Origin: Eopsaltria australis
Taxonomy: Eukaryota; Chordata; Aves; Passeriformes; Petroicidae
NCBI GenBank assembly: GCA_034509425.1
Contig: JAVTVJ010000438.1
Coordinates: 930,001 to 994,000 of the forward strand
DNA length: 64,000 nucleotides
Direction: 5' to 3'
The notes beneath the pieces were generated by a model. The model was not told the origin of the DNA. It saw only the letters and a list, made by a program, of their open reading frames with translations, and searched no databases. Of the stretch, positions 34,791 to 48,500 are shown piece by piece; position 1 is the stretch's first letter; each line of letters opens with the position of its first letter. Both the position numbers and the translations under genes were made by a program.

Positions 34791-37700
34791 CTACAAGAGG
34801 AAAGCAAAGCAAGATGTCCAGTGAATACACACTGACAGCTCCCACAAGTCACCACAGAGGAGACAGTTCCATGGAAAAACAGCAGAGGCTCTCTGTGGAT
34901 GCATGGAAAGGTATAGCAATGGGAGAAATACAGGGCAAACCAAAAATAACCCCTGCAAAGTGGCCGTGAGGATACACTGTGGTTGTGCCATGCAATGCTC
35001 ATTGACATGTGACAATGACTGACCCTGAAGTCACAGTAACACAGTAGAAAGAAAGGTAGGGTTTCCCTCTCTTCCTTTTTCTTCAAAAATAAAATAAAAG
35101 CTCTTTCATTCTAATTGAAAGCATGCGGTAAAGCATGAGGTCCTGGGAACCTCCACCCTCCCCAATACAGAGCTCCAGCCTCGCTGAATTGTGCCAAAAG
35201 GTCTCATTGGCTTGGACAAAAATCAGAGAAGCATTCGCACTTCCATATAAGCCTACATACCCACAGTTTAGTGCTCATAAATCCCACTGAGGGGGTATAA
35301 AGTTCAAATATTGACTAGATCTGCACACTGACAAAACCTGACATCAGCTTCAAAAGAACTCCATCAGCATAACTAGACAAAGACTTAACCAGTCTTAAAG
35401 CTGAGAGGAGCCTGAGGCACAACATTTACATCCAGACTTGGACCCAAAGTATATGTTTATTTTTTCCCCATTATATAGGTATAAGAACCTCCCATTCTCT
35501 TGGTGAGATCCCTGTCCCCAGTACTATAACAACCCAAGCTATAACAATAACAGTAAGAAAGCCCTTCCTTATTAGGTGCTAGAAACTACTGTGTATTTAA
35601 TGCAATGCTTCACACAGCCATAGGCACAAAAGTCAGTAAATGCACGAGTCAAAAGTTCCCTGCTGTAATGCTGACTCTGCTGCACTGCACATTTCAAAAG
35701 CTGTATGGAAGAAAACTGACTAAGCCATAGATCTGTCTGGAAAGCCAGGCACAGCAATCACTGCATCTTTGTGACACCGCAGAGAAATCCCTCTGGCTGG
35801 ACCTTCCCTGACTTGTTCTGCTCAAAGTCCAGGACAATAATGACATATTAACATGTGCTTCATCCGATGGCCACCAAAGACAGCACTCCAACAACAGCCT
35901 GAACAAAAACTGTTGTACATCATTAATTTTCATTATTTTATTATTTCTCATGAGAGCCACTGAGGCCAGAGCTTGCTCATGGGCTCATAGCTGTCCCTAC
36001 CAAGCAGCTCCAAGGTTGCACCCACCTCAGCAACACGCTACTACTGAGCCAGTCAGTCAGGGAAGTGCTGCCTTTCTGCCTCCTGACTTACTGAGGGAAG
36101 TAAAGAAGAAGTCCTTTTGTGTGTCCCTTCTCTTGTCTTTTGGCCAACCCAAATGCAAGTGTACACAAAGTCCCAGTGAGTACTTGGAAACCTGAACAGT
36201 CCAAACAGACTAATTCTTCACAGTCAAAGGAGCTTCTCCAAAACAACAGGGAAAAATTGACTTTGTGGGTTTTTTGAGCAGGGACTCGTAACATGGGTAC
36301 ATTGGTCACGCTGTGTCAAACTCAAAGCCCTTGTGCTGATTTTCAAGACCCTCAGTTTTTGGGCAGAGCTCATGGCAGAGACCCTAAGCCTACAACAGCA
36401 TTCATGGAACCATGAAATTGCCAAGAGAACACGTGAAGTCTACAGAGTCAAAGCTTTGTCTACAACAGTCACAGAGTTATGGTATTCTCTCCTCAAGGAC
36501 TTTGGAGGGGAAGGTGCATCAGAGCCTTCCACACAGAAAAGAATGTGGGAAGCTGAATTCCTTTCAGTGCATGGAACATCTACTTCCTATGAGGACTAAT
36601 TGGTGTGGAAGGAGACAACAAAAAAAAAAAGAAGTAAAAAATTTCATTAATATCCTTCCAAGAAAAGTCCAAGTGACACATCAAAAAAAGAGGACCTTCC
36701 TATCTCTGAGTAAGCCCTGATTATCTGGAACTGCAGTAGGGAACTCAGATCATATGAAGATGAGAATGCTAAAAATAAAAAAAGGGAAAGACAAATTACT
36801 TCAGGCCTCATCTCCGTTTCTGGAAAATCAGGCTCTAACATCTTTATGGTAGAAGCTATGCATACATGGCATGTTAAAATTTCCTTCTCGGTGGGGGTCT
36901 CAGAATAAATGACATGTAATCAGCAAAAATGAAAAGTTAGGCAGATCCATGTCCACCTCAGATCTGTTTGGGTGAGAGAATAGAAACCATTGAACTCCAT
37001 GTAACCCAAAAAAAAGAAGAATTAATTGAACAGAAAACATATTTGATCACAATAGCCACATGACAAGGTCTGTTTAAAGGTTAACAGCCTTCCATGGAGA
37101 CCAGCCTCATATGATGGCGCCTGGCTGCCAAAAAATGGGATCCATGCACAAAGCATCCTTTATTAGATAGTTTTTAAAACCTCAGTGTTAAGAATAAGAA
37201 AACCAACTAAAAATGCAGATACTGATGTTTGTTGTGACTAATTTGACCTCTTGAAAGTAAGACCTACTAAATCACACCATTTTTTTGGCTGAGTTCTAAG
37301 TGTCCTTGAAGTAAATTAGGTCAAGAGGCCTCAGGCAGGTAAGCAAACCAGAGAAGTCTGGATCTGTCTGTTGAGGACTGGTAAGCAAAAAACAGGGGCC
37401 TGAGGGGAACAATCTGTAGCAAATGTAAAGAATTGAACCCATTTTTATTAGTGGGTGAAAACTCCACGGTAGAAACAACCTATAGATTGCAAAGAGGCAA
37501 CATGCACCGAGCTCTGCCAGTATCTCTTACTGCAGCCCTGCACTCTTCCTTGCTTTTCCAACCCTGGGCTTCTCACATATCTCTGCCAGTGCCCTTCACT
37601 CACCATGTAGAAGATTTCCTGCCATACTGGGTCTTTGGTTCATAGGAAGAGAAACAGCCAGTTATGCCAAAATTTGTGGCGGTTTTGTGATGTCAGAAAG

Positions 37701-40158
37701 AAATCCCCTCATAGAACACTTTTCAGTTGCAACTGAAAATCACAGACTTTGACCTCAGATCCCTGGAGGTGAAGGGACTGCACCAAGCCCCTAAATGCAG
37801 CGCTTGTATGGAAGTGGAGCACAATAAATGTTTTCTTTGAGCAGGACCTGTAGCTCTGGCATTCCTGAGCAGCTCTGATCTCCTACAAAGCTTAGCCTTT
37901 TGGGCTCTTGGGGGTGGTGAGGTTAGAGCAGCAGTGAGCAGGTCTCTCCCACTTCCAGGAGCTTCTGAGCTGGTAGGGTTATTTCAGACATGGCTCCTGA
38001 TGAACTGAGGCTGGGATCAACCCTGAATGCAGGAAGGTATAGGTTTTGGCATGTGATTTACAACAGCTCTCTGTCGGAGTTACAGGACATGTAAATCACA
38101 GGGTTGGGTCCCTCCCAAAGGAAGATCAGACATGGATGGGGATTTGCAGAAGGGGCTGCATGTGCAGACACAGAAAGGAGATGGGGGGAGGGAGTTCAAT
38201 CTTGACACTCCTATAATTAAAACTGCACTGGAAGCTTAGAAGGCTTAGAAGCTGGAAGGGGCAGCTGGTGTCACACAGACCCCGCTTGTTCTGCCAGACA
38301 GCCAAACTGTCCTCATTTAAAACTACAATAGAAACCAGATGGAGGAGGACAAGAGAGCGTGGAGCAAGGCATCAGTCAGAAGGGAAACTGAGTTATAAAC
38401 ACACTGCACACAAAAGACAATGCTTCTCTTCCCCTAGACAAAAATAAACCAGAAGGGCAGTCGCAGTAACTCATTCTGCTCTCAGAAGGTATCACCTCCA
38501 AGTCCAGTGTACACAGGCATGCACCTTCACCAGGGTCTTTTCCAAGACAACAGCTCATGCCAACTCCTTTACATGTGTCTGCTACTCTTGCTGGGTCAGG
38601 CACTGCATCATCCTCCTGATCCCTCCAGCTTCCAGTGGCAGCAGTGGGCACTGAAATTCCCACCTCCCAGCACTGCTGTCCCTATTGAAATCCCCAAGCA
38701 GCCCAAGCAGGAGAGGTCACTAAGAAAAGAGGGAGTGATCCCCTCCAATGACCAGTGGGAGGATGGCCTCCTGGCCTCCCACCAAAGTCAGCAAAGAGCA
38801 AGGAAGATGCTGGTCCAGCAGGAGATGCAGGCAATATCCTGTGACTTTCAGTGCCACCTTCTAGAAGAAACTCTGAGCCTCCATGGGATACAGAAAGCCC
38901 AAAGGGAGGAGGTTGCTAAGTCAGATAGACTAACCAGTCAGTGTGAAGAGTGCCCAGTTAGACAGTAAGTCAGCTAACCTGGACTGGCTCATGTGTGTTC
39001 ACTGAACTGGACTGAATAGCAGCAGGCTTAAGGTTTTATTTTATCCTTCTGTTATTTTCTCAGAGAACTCCTTGTAAGGATAAGCACTAGTGACAGACAT
39101 ACTCAGGGCCTCCTTGCTAGTTGGTTCCTGCCACATGGAGGAGGTTTCATGTCCTCTCTAATTTTACTCTAATTTTAGTTCAAGTATTGGGAGGGTAATT
39201 GCAGACCTTTCATTTCACCTGGAACACCAACTTTTTGATTTTTGACTTGTAGGAAATAGTTTGGATTTTTTTAAAATTTCTCCCTACAATGAGTCCTATA
39301 TCATAAATAATAAAAAAAAAAAGTTGTAGGCATTTTTATTTCATCATTTTGGCTTTCCTATACAATAACTTTTTTTTAATTGTCTTCAATTACCCTCAAT
39401 AGTAGCACATGCTTCCTATCATGCTATGTCAATACCATGACAATAAAGGTCAAAAGTCTCCTGTTTCAATTTAAATGACTAAAATAGGAAATACTTCCTT
39501 TCAAAGAATTTCAGTCCGTACTGAGAAAGAGTTGATATTTTGTACAAAAAAAATAATAAAACAGAACAAACTAATATATTAAGTTGGCCTAATCACAGGA
39601 AAGGAGAAACATTGTACAAATGGCAACATACTTGATCATCAGTATCTCTGATACGATTTTTTTCTGCATTTCCTGACTTTCTACTGTAAATCACGAGTTT
39701 TAAAGCTGATTCATTATATTTTTCTTCTCCTTTTTTGCTGACATTACCTGATTTTCACTAGACATAAGGTTGGTTGAGAAACAGATTCCAGAGCAGATCA
39801 AACTGTGCTCTCCCCCCTGCAGCTCTCCCAAGCCCTGGCACAGCACATCGGTCACAATACCAAATTTTCTACCAGTGTGTGGCCCTAACCAGTGGTAGCT
39901 AAGGATAAATCCTGCCTTCCCACCACGTAACATTTCCTTTGCCTTCCACTGTCTCCTTGTCAGTGGCAGCCCGGGATGGAAGAGACCACAGCATCCAAAA
40001 CCCCTGTAGAGGGTCTCTCCTGCTCAGAGATGAAGTTGGCACAGCTGGGAAAGGAGATGGTTTGCCCTGTCAGGACACAACTGCCACAAGGACAAAGAGC
40101 TTCACGCTCCAGGATGTCTGTGCAAACTTTTCACCAGCACTAAATCCATTTTACAGAA

Positions 40159-40267
40159 TAAAACCAAAAAAAAAAACAAAGAACAAAACAAACAAACAAA
40201 AAAAACCCCAAACAAACAAACAAAAAAAAACCAACCAAACAAAAAAAAACCAAAAAAAACCCCCAAA
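40159..40267. repeat. A-rich (CAAA)n low-complexity stretch
   Basis: Over 100 bases of CAAA, CAAAA and A runs with scattered CC. No element body adjoins it. Confidence 0.8.
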
Positions 40268-40338
40268 CCTATCTCACTCTCAAATTCCAGTGCTGAATTT
40301 GGCTGTTGGCTGTGGCTAAGCTGCCACAATCCCTCCAT

Positions 40339-40362
40339 ACACACACACACACACACACACAC
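40339..40362. repeat. (AC)12 microsatellite
   Basis: Twelve uninterrupted AC units, a likely length-polymorphic marker. Confidence 0.95.
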
Positions 40363-43300
40363 CTGTATTTAAACAGCATGAGACAGCTAAACAACACCAA
40401 ACAGGCTTAAAAACAAACCACTGTGTTACAATCCACCTTGGCTTTTCTCCCTTAGCTGCCATAAACACAGTTTAAAAGAATGAATGGTTGGCATCAAGGT
40501 GATCCTGTCTGCATGGACAGCACAATTGTTTCACTGTGCAAATCACACACCTCATGTGTATTTTCCCCTCTGCTTCTGTGGGAAATACCCCTGCAGTGTC
40601 ACAAAGGTTATCACAACAGTGCCATTCCCTGCGATGAAAGCACCGTCCTGTGCACGGTTGTGATTTGGTGGGCAAAAATGTAGGAAAAACAGATCTCAAA
40701 TCCGTCAGATGCTGCAAAACCATCACCGTCCATGGCCTGCGTGGGAAGTGGAAACACTGAGTGCTGTTTGGGATGTGGCCTTCTGATTTCAAGCACACAC
40801 ATTTCAATATAACCTGCAGGCTCAGCTGTGAGTTTGAAAGAAGTCAATGTCACCACCATCAAGGATTTTTTTTCCCCGTTGATAATATACCCAGCTTACA
40901 TCTAACACATCTAAATAAGACATGTAGGAACACCTGATTTTCCAGAGCAGATCTGACAACTGTGATGTTTGAAGCAGGAATGAAAAAGCCTGTGGCAGAC
41001 CTGGTCAGCTCATAGACAGCACACATCAAAGAAAGCCTAAGAGAAAGCACTGCCAAAGCAGCCACTGAATGCTGACTCTCAGCCCCGGCGGTCACTGTGC
41101 CCCTCTGAAATGTGACTTTACCTTGACATAGCTGGCAAATTCTGTCACGCAGGCACTTTTGAAAGAGGTTGTACTAAATACTAGAATAGTTTTGTTAAGA
41201 AAACATCCTGCTGAGAATTTCCTGCAAAAAAAAAAAAGACCAGATAACAGAACAGGATATCTCAACTCCTAACTTTTATGACTCTGTGGTACAACCACCT
41301 CGGAAAACAGCGGCTCTGGTTCTGCATGGCAGTCAATGAGCTGTGCACATCCTCAGCCAACCATTCAAACCCTAACAACCCTGATCCACAGTAGATGAGG
41401 GTGGATATTGTACAATATTTTGTTTACCACAGCACAAGCAACTGAGATAAATAATTCTGGATATAGAACTGGACAATTTATTCTGTGTCTGCAAATGGAC
41501 TCGGGTGTAAGTATAGAAAGTATCAGAACAGTTTTGAAGCTACATGCAAAGAATTGACCTCTGTCTTGGTAAATGCCTAGATACTGTGAGGATAAGCAAG
41601 CTGTAAGACAGGAATTCTGCCATTGACCTCGATTCTGGTGACATGTGCTAAAATCTAACAAAATCCAAAGGCTGCACCAGCTGATGGAGTGCAGGACTGG
41701 GGCGATGTCGATTCTGCAGCTCAATGGAGATGGGAGAAGCAGCCTTCCAGAAAAGAGCCCGGTAAGTGCTGGGTGATGGGATGGAATGCCAGTAATGTAG
41801 GCTTCATCTAAAGTCTCCTCAAAGCCTACTCTCTTTCATCCAGATCAATAAACAAGCCTATGGCATGTTTTCTGTATCAAGCTCTCCTTCCTTCTTTTGC
41901 TCTCCTCTGAAGCATAGAAATCGAAGTAAGCCATGCTTACCCACTTAACTGCTGGCAACAAAGCAACAACAATATATAGACTCCGTAAGTTTCTTCCTCC
42001 TCTCACCAGATTCTGATCTACATGTTTTCATTTGCAAGAGCTTCAGAAGAAAGTTAAAAAATAAGAACAGTCTCCATTTTTTACCTGGGCCTGCCACCTG
42101 ATGCAGACCTGCTCATTTCCTTACAGTCCCAAAATTACTCTGGAGGCAACTTGTAAGCTTTAACACATGCTTCTTGACTGTTATAAGGATGTAGAAACCA
42201 AAATCTTCCTTGACACTTCGAGATTCCTAAATGGGATTCTTAAGATCCCAGATCCAGGAGCATGGCAATTCAAGGGGATCAATGCTCCCTACCTGACTGT
42301 CAGAGTTAGTTTGTCCCTTTGTCCTTTTCAGCCCGGACTCTAGTGTGTCAGGCAATAGGCATTTCAGATTTTTCTTTTTAAGGCAGACCTTTGGGTTTTT
42401 AGAAGGAAATTCTGAGTGCTTAAGTCTTGATGTGCACCTAAAAAATACCAGCTACTAGTTAAATAGTTTTGAAGTCCTTTGCAATGTGCCCTTCATTAAT
42501 ACCATCTCCATACACTGAAATCTGTAGCAATGTCTAGAGGACATGGAATCTGCCTGCAATTTCTGTCCTGCTCTGTCACGAAACCTCAGTTTCACAAATC
42601 CATACATCACTTTTGTAGTGATGGCATGGTGCTGATAAAGCAACTAATTCCCAAATAAATGCTGTGGGAAGGCTGGGAAAGAGACAGGATGAAGCAAGGA
42701 ACTGGGTTGTTACCTTTACCTCATGAACACTCGTGCTGCAGCAAAGTGGGCTGCTCTGCAGTTCTCTCTGCTGCTCTTTCCCAGGAAATTTCTGTTGCCC
42801 CTTCAAATGTGCAAGGAGAGGATGGAGGTCCATCAGCACTCATGGGTCTCCTTCCATGCTTGCCACATGTTCACAAGCACATATGACAGCCACTCCCAAG
42901 CTTTAAAGCACACATCCAGCTGTGCCAGCTAACTCAGGATGGCAGTGCCAATGAGCTCAGGTGAGTGAAAGGGAGAACAGGGGCCCATCACCCCACTGAG
43001 AGCCCAGGTTATCATTCGGTAGCAAGGTACAAAGTAACAGAGAAGCTGGTCCTGGACCAAGCTCTCATGTGGAAGAAAAATGGCATGGTTGAACCTCACA
43101 GCACTTATTTATATCTTCTCCCTTCTTTTTCTTTTGCCCTCTGTCACACTGATGGACTGATGCAGACTGACACTAGGTTATGCAGCGATGTTCTTTCACT
43201 CAGGCCTCTCATTGATCTTGCCTCTGGGGCTCTCCTAGTCAAGAGTGGTACAGCAATTTCCAGAGGTTATTTCAAATGGGCTGTTTTACAGACAGTCAAC

Positions 43301-43546
43301 AATTTAGGGCAAAGAGCAGGAAAAATCACGAAGGATCATTACATATCACAGGCAGACAGATGAGGAGCCTAAATGCAAAACCGTAACGGCTGCAAATGAG
43401 AAGTGAAAGGCAAATGAAAACAGATTTTGAGAAAAAGTAAATAAGGCTTTATGATGTCAGTCTGATTGAAAACAAACATGCAAAGGCACTAGCAATAATC
43501 AGTCATAATAATTGGTAGCCAAGCAGCACCAAATCCATTCCATCTT

Positions 43547-43563
43547 TGCTCAGTTGCTGAGCA
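43547..43563. promoter_or_regulatory. Perfect 7-bp palindrome TGCTCAG-TTG-CTGAGCA
   Basis: A 17-base palindrome that resembles a widened Maf recognition element half-site pair (TGCTGA...TCAGCA type). It lies in an AT-rich, low-repeat stretch. Function is unproven and the spacing differs from canonical MAREs. Confidence 0.25.
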
Positions 43564-44100
43564 TATATTTAGACTGAGTGTTTTCATTGCCAGGTTGCCT
43601 GGGCCTGACCCAAAGAAACACACTAATACAAAAAATCCCATTGGACTCATCAGTATTTTCCACAAAAGAAAATAAAACTGATTTGCTCTGCACCCTCTTA
43701 CCTTTTACCGTGACATGCAAATACTAGCAAAGGAGGTATACGAACAATGGAAGCATTTTCACCAGCTTTACAGGAGCACAAAATGATGGTGTGAGTTTCA
43801 ACACAGAGTGGAGAATTAACACTTCTGCTGGCTGTGAAGGTCACCTAGAAATGCTCCCTCCAGCCCTGCTCAGAGAAGGCTGAAAACAGGTCAGTCTTTA
43901 CTTGAAGAGGATTAAGCTGTGGGTGACTCGGATTGCTGGTAATTTCCTGGTGAAATGAGGTGCTGTTCCACCCATCCTAAGTAGTGCCCAGGGTATGCAA
44001 TCATGACACTCTGTGGGCTCAGTTTCTGTGTGCAAAAAACATGGAGAAAATTCTGCCAGAAGCAGCACCTGGTCAGACACGCACAGCTCTACACATAAAT

Positions 44101-44215
44101 AAATGTATATATCAGCATATAAGTGTGTATGCATACATATACACATATGAATGTATTTTTACATATGCAACTATATTTGTTTATGTGTGTATGTGTGTGC
44201 ATGTGTGATGTTTCA
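44101..44215. repeat. AT/GT-rich degenerate microsatellite
   Basis: Alternating purine-pyrimidine sequence: TATATA, CATACATATACACATATG, then TGTGTGTATGTGTGTGCATG. It looks like a decayed (TG)n/(TA)n array. Confidence 0.75.
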
Positions 44216-45535
44216 TGTGCATTACCAGGAAATTCTTCTTACAGAAAGAGGTGGGTTTTATTGAGGTGTCAATCAAAGCCTAACAAAGTCAAAAGATGCA
44301 AAAGTCATGTTAGACCAATGCCATAGGTCTGGAGGATACATCATTACATGCTGCTGCTCTTGCTTGCTGAAGCATTGCCCTGCTTGTTGCTGCTGAACGC
44401 TTTGCTGGGTGAAGCACTCACTCACAGCCAAGGAAAGCTGTTGATCTGGGGGGCTGTTCCCCAAGCACGCATGGATACCTACACCAGCAAGTCCAGAACC
44501 AGTCTCTGGATTTTTTTCTATACACCAGGGAGGGCAAAGAGCTCAAGAAGAAGCTGCTGAGCAGCCTGGCTCAAACATCTGGATGTGGTGCTGCTCCTTC
44601 AGGGCTTCTTTCAGGAACAGCAGGGAGCACAGCGCTGCTCCATCTGCCAGCCTTGTGGCACATCAGTGCTCACATATGTTGCAAGAGGGCAGCTTGCTCG
44701 CTCTCCAGAGCCTGAGAGACTCATCAAGGACAGCAGAGGAGGCAGAACAACATTTGCAGATGGTGTCACAATGCCTCCCAGCCTTCTAGAGGCTGATGCT
44801 GAGCTAGGATTGTTCAGAATACTTCCTGCCATGCTGTTTGTGTCTGTTCACCTCCACCTCAGGATATCAGCACACAACTTCTGAGATGCACCCAGAGCAC
44901 ATAGAATAGTTTCTCTGAGGCTGAGCTGCAGGGACTGTACCTCTGTAGCTGCCTACCAGAGGTGTGAGGGCATCAGAAGTAGAAACTAGTTCTGTCAGAT
45001 GGTCAGTGATGAAAGGAGGGACAATTTTGCTTTTAAAGACCCTAGCAAAAGAGGAAAAGAAACAAAGCTGAATAAAACAGTCAGCATGATGGTATCTCCT
45101 TACTTCTCAAGAAGGCTTCTATTCCCTCACCTAGTAAGGACAAGTCAGGAGAGATATCCATCTATACAATACTTTTCTTTGTACTCCCAAGGCCCTTCTG
45201 CTTTCAGTGGTAGCACTGTGCCCCATGACTTTCCTGCACAAAAAACCCTCCAGTTCCACGGGGGATACAAGCCTCTCGCTCCCTTCACCTCTCAATAAAT
45301 ATGCATGGCAGGGGTTATCAAACTGAGGGTCATTCTCAGTGCTAACAATGGAAAAAACTCCAATATCAAGTGGTTACTAAAGTAGTAAATCTAATCACTT
45401 GGCAATTGTGCTCCTTGGTTTCCAAGCCCCCCAACAGATTCCTGATATATTCCATATTTCACTCTTTTTTTGTTTTCCATTTTGCAAAGGACAGGCTCTG
45501 AACCACTATGAAGAAAAACAACTTTCCTGCTTGCT

Positions 45536-45563
45536 CCTCCTCCCCCCCCCCTTTTTTTTCCCC
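45536..45563. repeat. Polypyrimidine tract C10-T8-C4
   Basis: A CTCCTCC lead-in, ten C, eight T and four C form a pure homopyrimidine run, with the complementary purine run on the minus (presumed sense) strand. Confidence 0.9.
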
Positions 45564-48500
45564 ATGCTATCTCTGCTCCAAGTGAGGCCAGGTAGTGCTT
45601 ATCATTTCCTCTGCACAGCAAACACCAGGGTGCATGCGTTTCCTGCTGGCTGGTCCTGAACTGCGAGCTGACATTGTTTTCAAGGCCCCCCTCTCTCAGA
45701 GGCAGGAGCAGCTCTGCTGCACAGCTCTTCCTGTTGATGTCAGGCCTCTCTTCCTTCTAAAGCAAATGGGCTTCCTGACAGCATCTGTGTCCTTTTCCAT
45801 GAGGACTAGCAGGAACCATTTGCCAGTGCAGTGGCAGGGAAAGAAAAAAAAAAAACAGAACTGGAGAAAGGGATGTAATAGGGAGGAGCAGGGGTGGATG
45901 GGTTTTTTTCCAAGCAGTCTTGAAGAACATCTGGGGTCCCTCTCAATGAGGAGGAGGGAGAAGAGATAAGAGGTCAAAACAATACAGTTATGTGTTAGGG
46001 ATGCTGGTATTTGCAAGTACCAGAAAATCACTTATTAGCAGAGAACATCAGAGACTAATTACAGCTGCCGATTTCCCACTGCTAAGGAATGTAAGCTCAC
46101 AATAGAATGCTACAGCCACAGCCCCTGCGTTCCAGCAGCGCTGTCATAAGCTGTGGGAAATGCCAAGACCTTTACACCAGACTATTGCCTTCTTTTTTAT
46201 TCTCTCAAATGGAGGAATCACTACCACTGCCAGCACTGTTTCAACAACAGTGGAGAAAATGGGCAACGATTGCAGAACATGGCTCACACCAAGCTGAATC
46301 ACTTCAGCTCCACAGACTGCCATTGTGTGTGCCACTGCCACAGCAGAGAAGGGCAAACCTAACCAGACATCATTTCAGGCCTCCCCCAAGGTTTGCATTT
46401 GTCCCATCAGAGAAGCCGATGAGCTTGTCCCATCTCCCACCAAGAGGTCTGAGGTTTGCTGCACAGTGTAAGAAACAATCGTGGAGCATGGCTACAGGGA
46501 CACACAGCAGGGCAGACGGAAAGGAGCACGGCCATTCCGGACAACAGCACTGCCTGTCCTTCACAGGACTTCAGCCACGAGGGTGCCACAGCCTCCCACA
46601 CACAGCAAGGAGTTGGGTCCCCTCAGGACATGCTCCCCAGCAAGGAAGGGTTTCCCTTAGCTGGGGAAATAGAGCCCCCCAGCATTTTCTATACCACATC
46701 CGTATCACTGTAGCCAAACAGGTGGGGTGGGGAGGGTGGTTACTAAGGGGTGCACAGCAATAACCAGAATAGGACCTGTCCCTTAGCAGACCTGTCTAGA
46801 TGCTCCTAATGGTCCTCTGGGATGAGTCACAGATATATTCCAATAACATTATAATGATGATGTGATTTTCTCCTTCTTTGTCTATCTGCGGCCTAGTCAC
46901 CTTCCCGTGACACTGTAGTAACTAAGCAAAGGATTATACTTCCAATTTCTGTCCATAAATTGCCACAGAGGCCAACAAAATTATTCCAGCTGTATGCAAC
47001 TGTAGTCAACAGCAGATGTGGCCCCAAGTCTGGCAGAGCCAGCAGAGCTGCAAGACAGTAAACTGGGGCTTAGTTTTCCTCACAAGAAGAAATTCCTACT
47101 CAAGGTGCAATTGCAAAATCTTCGCGGCTGGTGAGGGTGTGAGACGCAAGGAAAAAAGCCCACCTACATTCTCACAGCAGGAGTTGGCCAGGGCTGCTGA
47201 AATTCGCAGTGCTGACACTGAAACAAACATTCCTGGGCACGGAAGGTGTGCCTCCCATGGCTGGAGCCGTGCCACTGCTCACGCACCACAGTGGGATGGG
47301 GGAAACAGACTCCACCGAGCCCACATCTTCCTGTCACTCTCTCCCCCACTCTAAGCACAGCCTGCTATTCGTGAATGAATTACCTCAATCCCTCTTGAGC
47401 AGCGTACTGACCAGGAAAAGGGCGTGGGGATTATTAATGGAAAAATCCTTGAGTCTTTCAGCCCTGCAGCGTGGCTACAGTTACAAGGAAAACAGGATAG
47501 CATGGGGCATATGGGGAGGAGGAAGAGAAAAGGAGCAGAAACTCTAATGACCTGCAGGGATTAACCAGCAAGGAAGAACAAAGCTCTAGTGGTAAATAGG
47601 CACAGCTGGCCCAAATGACCAGGAGAGAAACGAAGGCATACAGCAGTGTTCTGCACAGGGTAGGAATAACACCGAGGGAAACAGCTGTTTCTGGGGGATC
47701 AAGGGCTTGTAGCTCTGAGTGAATGAAACTGTGAGAGGATATTAAAGGGTAGGGAAAACCTCCTAAAATTCAGACATAGTATCATGTGGAATTGCCTACT
47801 CAGGGAGAGGGTGGGAGGCAGGCTTCCTGGATATTTAAAATCTGTCAGATTACTCTGAATGCAATGGTTCTGCACCAGCCACTGAGACAAACACAAAACC
47901 ATCTCGCCCGCCTTCCCATGTCATTATCAGGCAATGCCTTTTAAGCCACAGAAAGATCCCCTGGAAGAGTTTGCTGTGTTAAAGGAAAGCCTAAGTGCCA
48001 GCACTCGCTACAGTAAGGGACAACCTCAACCAGCAGCTGGAGTTTAAATTGGATACTAAAGCATGTGGGAAGAAAGGCCACTTGAAAATCATCCAGCTGA
48101 AAGCTTTTCCAGTGGGAAAGCGTGCATTTCACAAAATCAAAATGTTTCACCAGAATGCAGGGATTCTGTTCAATTTTTCGACCAAACACTCAAATATACT
48201 GTTTCTAGAAGGAGAAATATGTCCACTCCTTTATCATTATTTTTAACACAATAAAACCTTTTGGAGAATTTTTATTTAGGGGGAGTTTCTCCTTTTTTTA
48301 CTCCAACTCTGGTTGAAAGGAAGTCTTGTGGTAGGGGAAGATGGAGTACAGTACAGTGCAAAACAGGAACCAACTCTAATGGACACTGAGTGATATCATC
48401 ATTGCCTGGCTAGTGTTTGCTCCTCTCTGTACACTTCTGAGGACGGCAGCACTGTTCCTTGCAAGCTGAAGCCCTGAATATTGCATGTGTTTCTTGTCAA

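Noticed and set aside
40159..40267. Retrocopy poly(A) tail
   Set aside because: The CAAA-rich stretch has no coding or transposon body beside it and no target-site duplication that I can see.
44340..44900. Possible LTR or retrotransposon remnant with CTG-rich sequence
   Set aside because: No terminal repeats, primer binding site or protein similarity could be seen.
46107..46763. 218-codon plus-strand frame
   Set aside because: His/Gln/Ser-rich with no domain, no splice or promoter context, and overlapping frames of similar quality on both strands; most likely chance.
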